Assembly: GCF_000240165.1 (NCBI RefSeq)
Contig: NC_017586.1
Span: forward strand, 1,550,001 to 1,614,000
Direction of reading: 5' to 3'
DNA length: 64,000 nt
From: Streptantibioticus cattleyicolor NRRL 8057 = DSM 46488
Lineage (GTDB): Bacteria; Actinomycetota; Actinomycetes; Streptomycetales; Streptomycetaceae
Shown: positions 8,116-17,386 of the stretch, in pieces
How the letters are laid out: each line of letters begins with the position of its first letter
Numbering within the stretch: the first letter of the stretch is position 1
The notes under the pieces: model-generated
What the model was told of the DNA's origin: nothing
The model's database searches: none
Seen by the model: the letters and a program-made list of their open reading frames with translations, nothing else
Program-made: the position numbers and the translations under genes

Positions 8116-8472
8116 TCAGTCGGAGGCGTCCCTCTCCAGCCGCTTCGCCGCCATGCGCGCCAGCGACTTCGCCCGCTCCACGAAGATCGGGTCAAGGTTC
8201 TTCTCGTCCAGCGGCGGCGGATACAGCACCGTGTCGACGAACTCCGGAAGCTCGTCCCGCAGAGCCACCAGAATCTTGTGCCGCACCTCGGGAGGAAGAT
8301 GTTCGACAAAGATGTAGCCGGACACCTTTTGGGCCCGCATCTTCTCCCGGAGGGCGCCGTCCTCGATCCGCTGGAGAATGGACTCGGCGATAGGCTCGAA
8401 CAGGCCACGTGTCGCGAACCAGTCGAAGTCGTTCGGCGTTTCGTCATTGGTGAGCGCAATGAGCTTTGTCAT
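8116..8472 (-). CDS. Hypothetical protein of 118 residues
   Basis: The protein (MTKLIALTNDETPNDFDWFA at the start, then helical LFEPIAESILQRIEDGALRE, VSGYIFVEHLPPEVRHKIL and a basic C-terminal helix) is soluble and balanced in charge, with codon use typical of real Streptomyces genes. I recognise no domain. It has no obvious strong ribosome site (GAAG about 12 bases upstream of ATG 8472). No cotranscribed neighbour is visible. It could be a small accessory or immunity-type protein, but nothing in the sequence supports a specific role. Confidence 0.65.
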   Translation of the reverse strand: MTKLIALTNDETPNDFDWFATRGLFEPIAESILQRIEDGALREKMRAQKVSGYIFVEHLPPEVRHKILVALRDELPEFVDTVLYPPPLDEKNLDPIFVERAKSLARMAAKRLERDASD

Positions 8473-8851
8473 GCCGCTGCTTCCGTCTTCGTGGAAGGGC
8501 CTGCCATGGGGACCCTACGGCAGGCGATGGGCGGAAGCCGTACGAATTTCGGAGGGCACCGGTGCGGGCGTCCGTGCGCCCGCCTGTGGTGCGGATCCGG
8601 CGGTGGTCCGCCCGCGCTGGCCTCTGCCTCGGGCCGCCGCTGACCGGACTCCTCGGCCCGGCATGGCAGCGGGACGAAGCGGGCGCCGCGCTGTCCCTGA
8701 CGGGTGCCCGCTCGATGAGATCCGCATCGGTACGGGCCGGCATGGCAATGCCGCGTTCTTCCGACTACGCCGAGGAGTAACGACCCGGTCAACACAGGCG
8801 AGTTGAGCGCTGACCCACGCACTGTCTCGGTCGTCTTCTAGGGTCGTCCGT
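8473..8851. other. Intergenic stretch with no supported gene
   Basis: This 379-bp stretch has only arginine-rich frames without ribosome sites. It contains at 8589-8610 an exact copy of the 22 nt at 6102-6123 (3' end of the YwqK-like gene), perhaps a scrap of a second such gene. A TAGGGT hexamer at 8838-8843 is a possible -10 element for the flavoprotein gene. Confidence 0.4.
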
Positions 8852-9517
8852 ATGACGATCGACACTGGCGTCGCCGGCTCGCTCTTCGAATCGCTCCGGG
8901 CGGACGCCCTCACCGGTCCGGACCAGTTGCGTGAGCTCTACCCGCCGCCGGGCCCGAGCGCGCTTCGCAAGGAGATCGACCGCCTGACGGAGGAGACCCG
9001 GGCGCTGATCGGCTGTTCGTCGCTGGTGTTCATCGGCAGTGCGGACGCCGAGGGCCGGGCGGATGTGACGCCGCGTGGCGGCCCGGCGGGGTTCGTCTCG
9101 GTGCTCGACGAGCGGACCGTGGTCATCCCCGACGCGACGGGCAACAAGCGGCTCGACACGATGCAGAACGTGTTGCAGTCCGGACGTGTCGGACTGCTCT
9201 TCCTCATTCCCGGCCGCCCGACCACGCTGCGCGTCAATGGCCGTGCCTGCGTCTCGGCGCGCCCGGAGCTGCTCGCCCAACTCACACCCGTGGGGAAGCC
9301 GCCGGTCACGGCGATCGTGGTGCAGGTGGAGCAGGTCTATCCACACTGCCCGAAGTCGCTGATGCGCGCCAACGCCTGGCAACCGGAGCGGTGGGTGCCT
9401 GCTGAGGCCCAGCCGACCAGCGCCGAGGTGACGTTGGCTCAGCTGAACATGCCGGGCTTGACCACCGACCAGATCGAGGAGGCCGAACGGGAGTCGCTGC
9501 GCCTGCGTTACGAGTGA
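8852..9517 (+). CDS. FMN-dependent pyridoxamine 5'-phosphate oxidase family protein, MSMEG_1061 type
   Basis: The 221-residue protein matches the MSMEG_1061 branch of PPOX split-barrel flavoproteins: FIGSADAEGRADVTPRGGPA at residues 56-75, then VVIPDATGNKRLDTMQNVLQ, VGLLFLIPGRPTTLRVNG and the QVYPHCPKSLMRA signature. Members bind FMN or F420-like cofactors and reduce or oxidise small molecules; the substrate here is unknown. The product should be cytosolic. ATG 8852 is close to a possible -10 element, so the mRNA may have a very short leader. The gene stands alone between a non-coding stretch and a convergent methyltransferase. Confidence 0.85.
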   Translation: MTIDTGVAGSLFESLRADALTGPDQLRELYPPPGPSALRKEIDRLTEETRALIGCSSLVFIGSADAEGRADVTPRGGPAGFVSVLDERTVVIPDATGNKRLDTMQNVLQSGRVGLLFLIPGRPTTLRVNGRACVSARPELLAQLTPVGKPPVTAIVVQVEQVYPHCPKSLMRANAWQPERWVPAEAQPTSAEVTLAQLNMPGLTTDQIEEAERESLRLRYE

Positions 9518-9641
9518 TCGCCGCCCTGTCTTCGCGGCCTGGGCCACGGCCGCCGCCAGGGTGTTGTTGTGCAGGACGTGGGCGAAGCCGGGTGCCGCGG
9601 GCTTGTCGGGAACGTCGAAGGAGGCGCTGGAGGCCAGGGGC

Positions 9642-10490
9642 TCAGCCGGAGTTGCGGGGGTCGGCGGTGCGTTCCGCGGTCAGGAGCGCGTATCCGACGA
9701 TCTTGGTAACGTCGGCTTCACACAGGGACTCCATAAGGCGTACGAAGGTTCCCCGCCCCAGGACGCGGGCGAACTCCGCCGAATCCCCTTTCAGGGTTTC
9801 GGTCAGGCGGGCCATCGAGTGCCGGGCGTGACGGGAGAGGTCGGTGCTCTCCGTGAGCCGGAGCCCGGCGGAGGCCAGCAGATCCTCATATCCCGCCAGG
9901 GTGGGTGGGGAATGCATCCGGAACGCGGCGCACATGCTGTCCATGACGGGGTTGCTCGGTCCTGTGCCGGTCCCGTGCAGGAATCCGTCGGCGATCACGA
10001 GTCGGCCCCCGGGGCGCAGGCCCCGGGCGATCTCGCCCAACGCCTTCGCGCGGTCCGGCATATGGCTCATCGACTCGATGGCCCACACCGCGTCGAAGGA
10101 CGCCGTGGCGTACGGCAGTGCCATGGCGTCCGCGTGGTCGAAACGCACTCGTCGTGCCAGGCCCGCGCGCCGACTGCGCTCGTTGGCGCCGTCGGTTTCG
10201 CGCCGGCTGATGGAGATGCCGACGACCTCCACGCCACGGGCCCGGGCCAGGCGCAGCGCCGGGGTGCCGGTGCCGCAGCCGACATCCAGCACGCGCTGTC
10301 CGGGATTTACCCGGATGCGCTCGATCACCTGGTCCGTCATGCGTTCGGCGGCTGCGGCCAGCGACCCGTTCCCGAAGTCGTCCCAGTAGCCGAAATGGAG
10401 ATTCGCATCGTACGATTTGGCCAGCAGTTCTGAGGCCGTGTCATAAAGCCGCTCGACCGGACGCTCGTGGTCCTCGGAACGTCGGACCAT
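9642..10490 (-). CDS. SAM-dependent methyltransferase, rifamycin Rif14/sterol-type class
   Basis: The 282-residue enzyme carries the class I methyltransferase motifs VLDVGCGTGTPALRLA (motif I, about residues 65-80), GVEVVGISISRRETD (motif II), FDHADAMALPYATASFDAVW (motif III/IV) and LRPGGRLVIADGF (motif VI). The N-terminal LYDTASELLAKSYDANLHFG stretch is typical of the polyketide and sterol methyltransferases that act on hydroxyl groups of large metabolites. No biosynthetic cluster surrounds it, so the substrate is unknown. ATG 10490 follows GAAGGAGGG at good spacing; 27 additional upstream codons are open but unneeded. Confidence 0.85.
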   Translation of the reverse strand: MVRRSEDHERPVERLYDTASELLAKSYDANLHFGYWDDFGNGSLAAAAERMTDQVIERIRVNPGQRVLDVGCGTGTPALRLARARGVEVVGISISRRETDGANERSRRAGLARRVRFDHADAMALPYATASFDAVWAIESMSHMPDRAKALGEIARGLRPGGRLVIADGFLHGTGTGPSNPVMDSMCAAFRMHSPPTLAGYEDLLASAGLRLTESTDLSRHARHSMARLTETLKGDSAEFARVLGRGTFVRLMESLCEADVTKIVGYALLTAERTADPRNSG

Positions 10491-10612
10491 GTCGCCCTCC
10501 TTCGATGGGAGGCGGAGCAAGCAATACCTGCCACGATAGGCGCCTGGAGCGAATGCGGCGAGTGCGGACACGGCACCTCGCCTTTTCCCGCGTGGAGCCC
10601 TTTACGTCCGGA

Positions 10613-11008
10613 TCAACAGATCGGCAGCCGCACCCTTGCCCACACCGTCTTGCCGGTCGGGCAGGGGCGCCAGCCCCACTTTTCGGCGTTGGCGGCTACG
10701 AGGAGGAGGCCGCGGCCGGATTCGGCGTCGTCGTCGGGGTACGTCTCGCGGGGGTGGGCGGTGCTGGGGTCGGAGACGTCGCCGAGGTAGTGCAGCCGGA
10801 CCTCGAACAGCCGCCCCCGGGCGCGGGCGTGGCGGATCGCGTTGGTGGCCAGTTCGCTGACGACCAGGACGACCGCCTCGGCGTCCTCCCTCCGGCAGCC
10901 CCAGCCGCGGAGCGCGTCGCGGGCTTCACGACGGGCCCGGCCGGCCGAATGCGGCAGCGGCGTGAACCACATCCGCCACTCGTAGAGGTGCTGGCTTCCC
11001 GAATCCAT
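10613..11008 (-). CDS. ATP-binding protein, anti-sigma-type HATPase
   Basis: A 131-residue single-domain GHKL ATPase of the HATPase_c_2 (SpoIIAB/RsbW-like) class common in Streptomyces. VLVVSELATNAIRHARARGR is the N box, DDDAESGRGLLLVAANAEKW the G1 box and TGKTVWARVRLP the final strand. Such proteins act as serine kinases or as partners of XRE/DUF397 systems. It is divergent from the XRE gene at 11121, and this HATPase-XRE-DUF397 arrangement recurs in Streptomyces. ATG 11008 was chosen from the domain start; its ribosome site is weak. Confidence 0.85.
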   Translation of the reverse strand: MDSGSQHLYEWRMWFTPLPHSAGRARREARDALRGWGCRREDAEAVVLVVSELATNAIRHARARGRLFEVRLHYLGDVSDPSTAHPRETYPDDDAESGRGLLLVAANAEKWGWRPCPTGKTVWARVRLPIC

Positions 11009-11120
11009 GGGACCACTGTCGGACCCCGCCGCTAGCCTTGGGAAGTGACGGAGCGCTGATCGTCCGCTACTCGCGGTTGTGCTCGAACGGCGCTTGGGAC
11101 CACTTGAGGGGGTGTCCGAA

Positions 11121-11954
11121 ATGACCCGGGCCGACAACGAGGAAACGGCGTCGCCGACCATGCAGTACCTCGCCGCGATGACCCGAACACTACGACAACA
11201 GGCCGGACTCTCGCAGGAGGACCTCGGCAAGCGCATCAACTACACGGGCTCGGCGATCAGCGCCATCGAGACCTGCAAGAGCGCGCCCAGCGAGAAGGCT
11301 CTCGCCGGGCTGGACGAAGTTCTGACCGGCGGCACCGGCGTCCTGAAGCTCGCTGGCAAGTACCTCGTGCTGGACCGGTACCCGGCGCAGTTCAAGGACG
11401 CGGCGAAGCTGGAGATGTCCGCGCTGAGCCTGTCGACGTACGAAGTGCTGGTGGTCGAGGGCCTTTTGCAGACGGAGGAGTACGCGCGAGCGCTCATCTC
11501 CTGCGGCTATCCGCCGCTGCCCGACGAGCGCGTCGAGGAACTGGTCGAAGCACGCATGGCTCGCAAGGCGCTGTTCGACCGCGATCCGGTCGCATTGCTC
11601 AACTTCGTGATGGACGAGTCCGTGCTGCGGCGGACGATCGGCAGCGCGGAGATCATGAAGCGGCAGCTTCTCCACCTCGCCGAGTGCTCGAAGCGGCGCA
11701 ACGTAACGATTCAGGTGATGCCGCTGGGACGCGGCGCCCGAGGCGAACACGCGGGCCTTGGAGGCGCTATGAGGCTCATCGAGACCCCGGACCACGAGCA
11801 CCTGGTCTACATCGAGTCGCAGCGCCAGAGCATCCTGGTACGCAAGCCGGAAACGGTAACCGAGCTCTTCCAGCGGTATGCGATGATCCAAGCGCAGTGC
11901 CTGAGCCCGGACGAATCCCTGGCCCTCATCGAGCAGTTGGCGGGAGAACTATGA
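11121..11954 (+). CDS. XRE-family regulator with DUF5753 domain
   Basis: The 277-residue regulator has an N-terminal HTH (TLRQQAGLSQEDLGKRINYT then GSAISAIETCKSAPSEKAL, residues 20-60) and a DUF5753 domain with VLVVEGLLQTEEYARALI and VTELFQRYAMIQAQ. It should act in the cytosol as a DNA-binding protein whose activity is tuned by the DUF397 proteins encoded directly downstream. ATG 11121 follows GAGGGGG; a start at 11079 would add 14 codons. Its stop overlaps the first DUF397 start as ATGA, so the two are coupled. The promoter region is shared with the divergent HATPase gene. Confidence 0.9.
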   Translation: MTRADNEETASPTMQYLAAMTRTLRQQAGLSQEDLGKRINYTGSAISAIETCKSAPSEKALAGLDEVLTGGTGVLKLAGKYLVLDRYPAQFKDAAKLEMSALSLSTYEVLVVEGLLQTEEYARALISCGYPPLPDERVEELVEARMARKALFDRDPVALLNFVMDESVLRRTIGSAEIMKRQLLHLAECSKRRNVTIQVMPLGRGARGEHAGLGGAMRLIETPDHEHLVYIESQRQSILVRKPETVTELFQRYAMIQAQCLSPDESLALIEQLAGEL

Positions 11955-12196
11955 GCGACAGCTTGCAGTGGTTCAAGTCCAGCTACAGCGACGACAGCGG
12001 TGGCGCGTGCGTCGAGGTCGCCTACGACTGGCGCAAGTCCTCCTACAGCGACTCCGACGGCGGCCAGTGCGTCGAGGTCGCCATACACCCCCACACCATC
12101 CACGTCCGCGACTCCAAGGACCCCGACGGCCCCGCCCTCGCGTTCCCGGCAAGCGCATGGGCCGCGTTCGTGGAGTTCGCCGCCGCGCAGGCGTAA
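11951..12196 (+). CDS. DUF397 domain-containing protein, copy 1
   Basis: An 81-residue protein with the DUF397 signature WFKSSYSDDSGGACVEVA, and unusually a second copy of the same block (WRKSSYSDSDGGQCVEVA) 20 residues later, before the ordinary ending VRDSKDPDGPALAFPASAWA. DUF397 proteins are usually 60-70 residues with one such block; the extra block is an internal duplication. They are small partners or antagonists of XRE/DUF5753 regulators. The gene overlaps the XRE stop by four bases (ATGA) and uses GGGAG at 11942-11946. Confidence 0.9.
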   Translation: MSDSLQWFKSSYSDDSGGACVEVAYDWRKSSYSDSDGGQCVEVAIHPHTIHVRDSKDPDGPALAFPASAWAAFVEFAAAQA

Positions 12197-12215
12197 CGCA
12201 GTTGGCGGGAGAACT

Positions 12216-12461
12216 ATGAGCGACAGCTTGCAGTGGTTCAAGTCCAGCTACAGCGACTCCAGCGGCGGCAACTGCATCGAAGTCGCCTACGACTGGCGCA
12301 AGTCCTCCTACAGCGACTCCAGCGGTGGCGACTGCGTCGAGGTCGCCATACACCCCCACACCGTCCACGTCCGCGACTCCAAGGACCCCGACGGCCCCGC
12401 GCTCGCCTTCCCGGCGAGCGCCTGGGCCGCGTTCGTGGAGTTCGCCGCCGCGCAGGCGTAA
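12216..12461 (+). CDS. DUF397 domain-containing protein, copy 2
   Basis: This 81-residue protein is nearly identical to the preceding DUF397 protein, differing at a handful of positions (for example SDSSGGNCIEVA for SDDSGGACVEVA). It also carries the doubled SSYSD..GG.CVEVA block. It arose by a 265-bp tandem duplication that copied the last 18 bases of the XRE gene together with the ribosome site, so the copy has an identical GGGAG site and start context. It probably has the same partner. Divergence is concentrated in the variable residues of the SSYSD motif. Confidence 0.9.
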   Translation: MSDSLQWFKSSYSDSSGGNCIEVAYDWRKSSYSDSSGGDCVEVAIHPHTVHVRDSKDPDGPALAFPASAWAAFVEFAAAQA

Positions 12462-12475
12462 CGCGGCGGTCGGGG

Positions 12476-13720
<1,245 letters not shown>

Positions 13721-13917
13721 CTCCGGCAGTTGTATTACCCGCGGTACGGTCGCGCAAGGGGCCCGGTTCGGACACCGGGGCGAGGCCGGGCAAGGCGACA
13801 CGCCGTAGGGTGGAGGGGATCGCGGCGTGACCCTTGCCACCCGGGGCGGGGCAAACTACCTTCGGCAAGAATCTGATGGCTCGTCAGTTATGGCGCCGGT
13901 CCGCCCTGGAGGCCGCG

Positions 13918-15165
13918 ATGTCCTGCCCCGCCATGCCCGACGGCGTCCCGCCCGCGGGCTTCGACTTCACCGACCCGGACGTCTACGCCACCCGGGTCCC
14001 GCTGCCGGAGCTGGCCGCGCTGCGCGCCACCGCGCCGGTGTGGTGGAACGCCCAGCCGCACGGGGTGGCCGGTTTCGGCGACGACGGCTACTGGGTGGTG
14101 ACCCGGCACGCGGACGTCAAGGAGGTCTCCACCCGGCCGGAGGTGTTCTCCTCGGCGGCCAACACCGCGATCATCCGCTTCCACGAGGCGATGACCCGCG
14201 AGCAGATCGACGTCCAGCGGCTGATCATGCTCAACATGGACCCGCCGGAGCACACCCGGGTCCGCCAGATCGTGCAGCGCGGCTTCAGCCCACGGGCCAT
14301 CCGGAGCCTGAACGACGCGCTGCGCGAGCGGGCCGCGCGCATCGTGGCCGACGCCCGGCGGACCGGCAGCGGCGACTTCGTCACCGACATCGCCGTCGAG
14401 CTGCCGCTCCAGGCGATCGCCGAACTCATCGGGGTCCCCCAGGAGGACCGGGCCCGCATCTTCGACTGGTCCAACAAGATGGTGGGGTACGACGACCCGG
14501 AGCTGGCCATCACCGAGGAGATCGGTGCACAATCCGCCGCCGAACTGATTTCATACGCCATGAACCTGGCGGCGGCGCGTAAGGAGTGTCCCGCCAAGGA
14601 CATCGTCAGCACCCTGGTCGCCGCCGCCGACGAAGGCAATCTGGGCGCCGACGAATTCGGTTTCTTCGTGCTGCTGCTGGCGGTGGCCGGGAACGAGACG
14701 ACCCGCAACGCGATAACCCACGGCATGCACGCCTTCCTCACCCACCCGGAACAGTGGGAGCTGTTCAAGCGGACGCGTCCGGCCACCACGGCCGACGAGA
14801 TCGTGCGCTGGGCGACGCCGGTGGTCTCGTTCCAGCGCACCGCCACCCGCGACACCGAACTGGGCGGGGCGCGCATCGCGAAGGGGCAGCGGGTGGGCGT
14901 CTTCTACTCCTCCGCCAACCACGATCCGGAGGTCTTCGACCGCCCCGAGGTCTTCGACATCACCCGCGACCCCAACCCCCACCTGGGCTTCGGCGGCGGC
15001 GGACCCCACTTCTGCCTCGGCGCCAGCCTCGCCCGGCTGGAGATCGACCTGATCTTCGGCGCCCTCGCCGACACCGTCCCGGGCATCCGGCAGGTAGGCG
15101 AACCACGTCGGCTGCGCTCCTCCTGGCTCAACGGGATCAAGGAGATGCGGGTGACGTATGAGTGA
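13918..15165 (+). CDS. cyp125: Cytochrome P450, CYP125-like steroid C26-monooxygenase
   Basis: The 415-residue P450 has all core motifs: the I-helix AGNETTRNAITHGM, the K-helix EIVR in TTADEIVRWATP, and the heme loop FGGGGPHFCLGASLARLE with the thiolate cysteine. The start (GFDFTDPDVYATRVP), the LIMLNMDPPEHTRVRQIVQR block and the RRLRSSWLNGIKEMRV ending resemble CYP125, which oxidises C26 of cholesterol or cholestenone. It is cytosolic and needs ferredoxin partners not found here. ATG 13918 has GGAGG eight bases upstream and matches the MSCP start of the family; an ATG at 13876 is an alternative. It probably shares KstR-type control with the divergent thiolase. Confidence 0.85.
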   Translation: MSCPAMPDGVPPAGFDFTDPDVYATRVPLPELAALRATAPVWWNAQPHGVAGFGDDGYWVVTRHADVKEVSTRPEVFSSAANTAIIRFHEAMTREQIDVQRLIMLNMDPPEHTRVRQIVQRGFSPRAIRSLNDALRERAARIVADARRTGSGDFVTDIAVELPLQAIAELIGVPQEDRARIFDWSNKMVGYDDPELAITEEIGAQSAAELISYAMNLAAARKECPAKDIVSTLVAAADEGNLGADEFGFFVLLLAVAGNETTRNAITHGMHAFLTHPEQWELFKRTRPATTADEIVRWATPVVSFQRTATRDTELGGARIAKGQRVGVFYSSANHDPEVFDRPEVFDITRDPNPHLGFGGGGPHFCLGASLARLEIDLIFGALADTVPGIRQVGEPRRLRSSWLNGIKEMRVTYE

Positions 15166-15263
15166 AATGCCCGATGTAGGATCGTGACAAAGATCACCGG
15201 AAACCCTCTTCCACCACGCCCGTCCGCTCCCGCGTTTCCCGAGTTCACAGCGGCATTCACAAC

Positions 15264-15289
15264 TTTTCTCCGGCGACCTCCGGAGAAAA
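15264..15289. terminator. Hairpin after the P450 gene
   Basis: A perfect 10-bp stem (TTTTCTCCGG at 15264-15273 with CCGGAGAAAA at 15280-15289, 6-nt loop) lies between the P450 stop and the transporter start. It looks like a terminator, possibly working in both directions because of the flanking T and A runs. An operator for the transporter is a less likely reading. Confidence 0.6.
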
Positions 15290-15371
15290 ACGCCCAGGCA
15301 TGATCCCTGTCTATCGTCGGTAGCTGTCCTTCCGAAACCCGGAAACCCGAGACAGGAAGCAGGCACCGAGC

Positions 15372-16820
15372 GTGACCACGCATCCCGATACGTTGAAGGC
15401 CGAAACCCGATGGCCGCCGAACCGGGGCGTGGGGGGAACCGCGGACCGGGCCCGCCCGGTCACCGTGGTGGATCAGAAGATGGTCAAGCGGGCGGTCACC
15501 GCCGCCGCGCTCGGCAACGCCATGGAGTGGTTCGACTTCGGCGTCTACAGCTACATCGCGGTCACCCTCGGCGAGGTCTTCTTCCCGTCCGGGAACCCCA
15601 CCGCCCAGCTGCTCTCCACCTTCGGCGCCTTCGCCGCCGCCTTCCTCGTCCGCCCCGTCGGCGGCATGGTCTTCGGCCCGCTGGGCGACCGCATCGGACG
15701 GCAGAAGGTGCTCGCCATCACCATGATCATGATGGCGGTCGGCACCTTCGCGATCGGCCTGATCCCCTCGTACGCGGCGATCGGGGTGGGCGCCCCGCTG
15801 CTGCTGCTCGCCGCCCGGCTCGTGCAGGGCTTCTCCACCGGCGGTGAGTACGGCGGCGCCTCGACGTTCATCGCCGAGTACGCGCCCGACAAGCGCCGCG
15901 GATTCCTCGGCTCCTGGCTGGAGTTCGGCACCCTGGTCGGCTACGTGGCCGGCGCGAGCATCGTCGCCGTGCTGACCGCCGTGCTCAGCCATGACGCGCT
16001 GCTGGCCTGGGGCTGGCGCATCCCGTTCCTGGTGGCCGGTCCGCTCGGCCTGATCGGCCTGTACCTGCGGCTGAAGCTGGAGGAGACCCCGGCGTTCGCG
16101 CGCCTGGAGCAGGAGGCCCGGGCCAAGCAGGTCGAGCAGTCCGCGAAGAAGTCGCTGCGCGAGATCCTGCTCGGCCAGTGGCGCGCGATGCTGCTGTGCG
16201 TGGCGCTGGTGCTGGTCTTCAACGTCACCGACTACATGCTGCTGTCGTACATGCCCAGCTACCTCACCGGCCAGCTGCACTACGGGGCCACGCACGGGCT
16301 GATCGTGGTGCTGGTGGTGATGGTCGTGATGATGGCCGTCCAGCCGCTCGCCGGCCGGCTGTCGGACCGCTTCGGCCGCCGCCCGGTGATCGGCGCCGGC
16401 TGCGCCGGTTTCCTGCTGCTGTCGATCCCGGCGCTGCTGCTGATCCGCCAGGGCAGCCTGGCCGGGGTGTACGCCGGTATGGCCGCGCTCGGGCTGCTGC
16501 TGGTCTGCTTCACCGGTGCGATGCCCTCGACGCTGCCCGCGCTCTTCCCGACGCGGATCCGCTACGGTGCGCTGTCGGTCGGGTTCAACATCTCCGTCTC
16601 GCTCTTCGGCGGCACCACGCCGCTGGTGGTCACCGCGCTGATCAGCGCCACCGGCAACCTGCTGATGCCCGCGTACTACATGATGGCCGCGGCCGTGGTG
16701 GGCGGCGTCGCCGTCCTGCTGATGTCCGAGACCGCCGGCCGCCCGCTGAAGGGCTCTCCCCCGGCCGTCGCCACCGAGGCCGAGGCGCGCGAGCTGGCCG
16801 CCACCCCGCAAGCCGCCTGA
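15372..16820 (+). CDS. MFS transporter, metabolite:H+ symporter (MHS) family
   Basis: The 482-residue protein has 12 predicted membrane segments and the MHS signature GNAMEWFDFGVYSYIAVTLG near residue 50, FGPLGDRIGRQKVLAITMIM (motif A of MFS), FSTGGEYGGASTFIAEYAPD, and GRLSDRFGRRPVIGAG. The family (ProP, KgtP, ShiA relatives) imports small organic acids, betaines or proline with protons. The substrate cannot be told from sequence. GTG 15372 is the likely start; the first 30 residues are a hydrophilic tail. It follows the P450 but is separated by a hairpin, so it is probably its own unit. Uptake of steroid-derived acids is possible but unproven. Confidence 0.85.
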   Translation: MTTHPDTLKAETRWPPNRGVGGTADRARPVTVVDQKMVKRAVTAAALGNAMEWFDFGVYSYIAVTLGEVFFPSGNPTAQLLSTFGAFAAAFLVRPVGGMVFGPLGDRIGRQKVLAITMIMMAVGTFAIGLIPSYAAIGVGAPLLLLAARLVQGFSTGGEYGGASTFIAEYAPDKRRGFLGSWLEFGTLVGYVAGASIVAVLTAVLSHDALLAWGWRIPFLVAGPLGLIGLYLRLKLEETPAFARLEQEARAKQVEQSAKKSLREILLGQWRAMLLCVALVLVFNVTDYMLLSYMPSYLTGQLHYGATHGLIVVLVVMVVMMAVQPLAGRLSDRFGRRPVIGAGCAGFLLLSIPALLLIRQGSLAGVYAGMAALGLLLVCFTGAMPSTLPALFPTRIRYGALSVGFNISVSLFGGTTPLVVTALISATGNLLMPAYYMMAAAVVGGVAVLLMSETAGRPLKGSPPAVATEAEARELAATPQAA

Positions 16821-16827
16821 GCACACC

Positions 16828-16859
16828 GGGCGGTACGGGCGCACGTCCCCGTACCGCCC
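16828..16859. terminator. Bidirectional terminator hairpin
   Basis: A perfect 12-bp stem (GGGCGGTACGGG at 16828-16839 with CCCGTACCGCCC at 16848-16859) sits between the convergent transporter and hypothetical genes. Confidence 0.75.
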
Positions 16860-16877
16860 ACGCACCGTCCCGCGTCG

Positions 16878-17207
16878 TCACAGCCGGGACAGGCGCAGCA
16901 GGAGGTCGCGGTATTCGGCCAGGGCGTGGCGGAGGTCGTCGGGGCCCACGGTGGTGGAGGCGGAGCCGCCTTCGCCGCGCCAGTGCTGGCGCAGCGCGTG
17001 GCGGCGGTCGGTGAGGGCGTCGGTGAACCAGCCGCACGCCTCGGCCAGCAGGGTGTCGAGTTCCTGGACGGCACGCCTGGGGTGGTCGGCGAAGTCGTCC
17101 AGGGCCTGCCGGGTGCGGCGTTCGGTCTCCGCCGCGCGCACCTCGTCCAGCACCCGCCGGGGGCCGGAACCGGAATCCGGGGCGGCGTGCCCGTCGTGCT
17201 CGTTCAT
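16878..17207 (-). CDS. Hypothetical helical protein of 109 residues
   Basis: The protein is hydrophilic and mainly alpha-helical, with long charged runs (RRVLDEVRAAETERRTRQAL, RRAVQELDTLLAEACGWFTD, RHALAEYRDLLLRLSRL), no membrane segment and no cysteine pair. I do not recognise a family. ATG 17207 is chosen for GAGGAG nine bases upstream, which excludes the 71 earlier open codons. It is divergent from the acyltransferase gene and convergent with the MHS transporter. Confidence 0.7.
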   Translation of the reverse strand: MNEHDGHAAPDSGSGPRRVLDEVRAAETERRTRQALDDFADHPRRAVQELDTLLAEACGWFTDALTDRRHALRQHWRGEGGSASTTVGPDDLRHALAEYRDLLLRLSRL

Positions 17208-17386
17208 CGCCGGCTCCTCACCGTTGCGCTGGGTTCCTCCGCGGCGGAGCCGCCACGCCCGGACAGGTTGCCCGATTGAGCGGAACCAAACGCGGATGTG
17301 CCCCCAAGGGGTGACTGCTGGTAGCGTCCCGTGGGCCGTTAGCGTCCCCCACAGCCGGCTCACATCGAATCGGAGTGCCGAGGCCC

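Larger units (their letters stand above)
11933..12462 (+). repeat. 265-bp tandem duplication containing the two DUF397 genes
   Basis: Unit 1 is 11933-12197 and unit 2 is 12198-12462, exact period 265. The unit starts in the 3' end of the XRE gene (GCAGTTGGCGGGAG) and ends one base after the DUF397 stop. Inside each unit a roughly 60-bp block is itself duplicated. Confidence 0.93.

Noticed and set aside
7825-8643. 272-residue plus-strand frame as an intact gene
   Set aside because: Only the stretch about 7954-8090 looks coding; the rest is antisense to the 118-residue gene or lacks coding character.
13876-13891. CTGATGGCTCGTCAG as an operator
   Set aside because: The palindrome is imperfect and lies between two possible P450 starts; the KstR-like site upstream is a much stronger signal.
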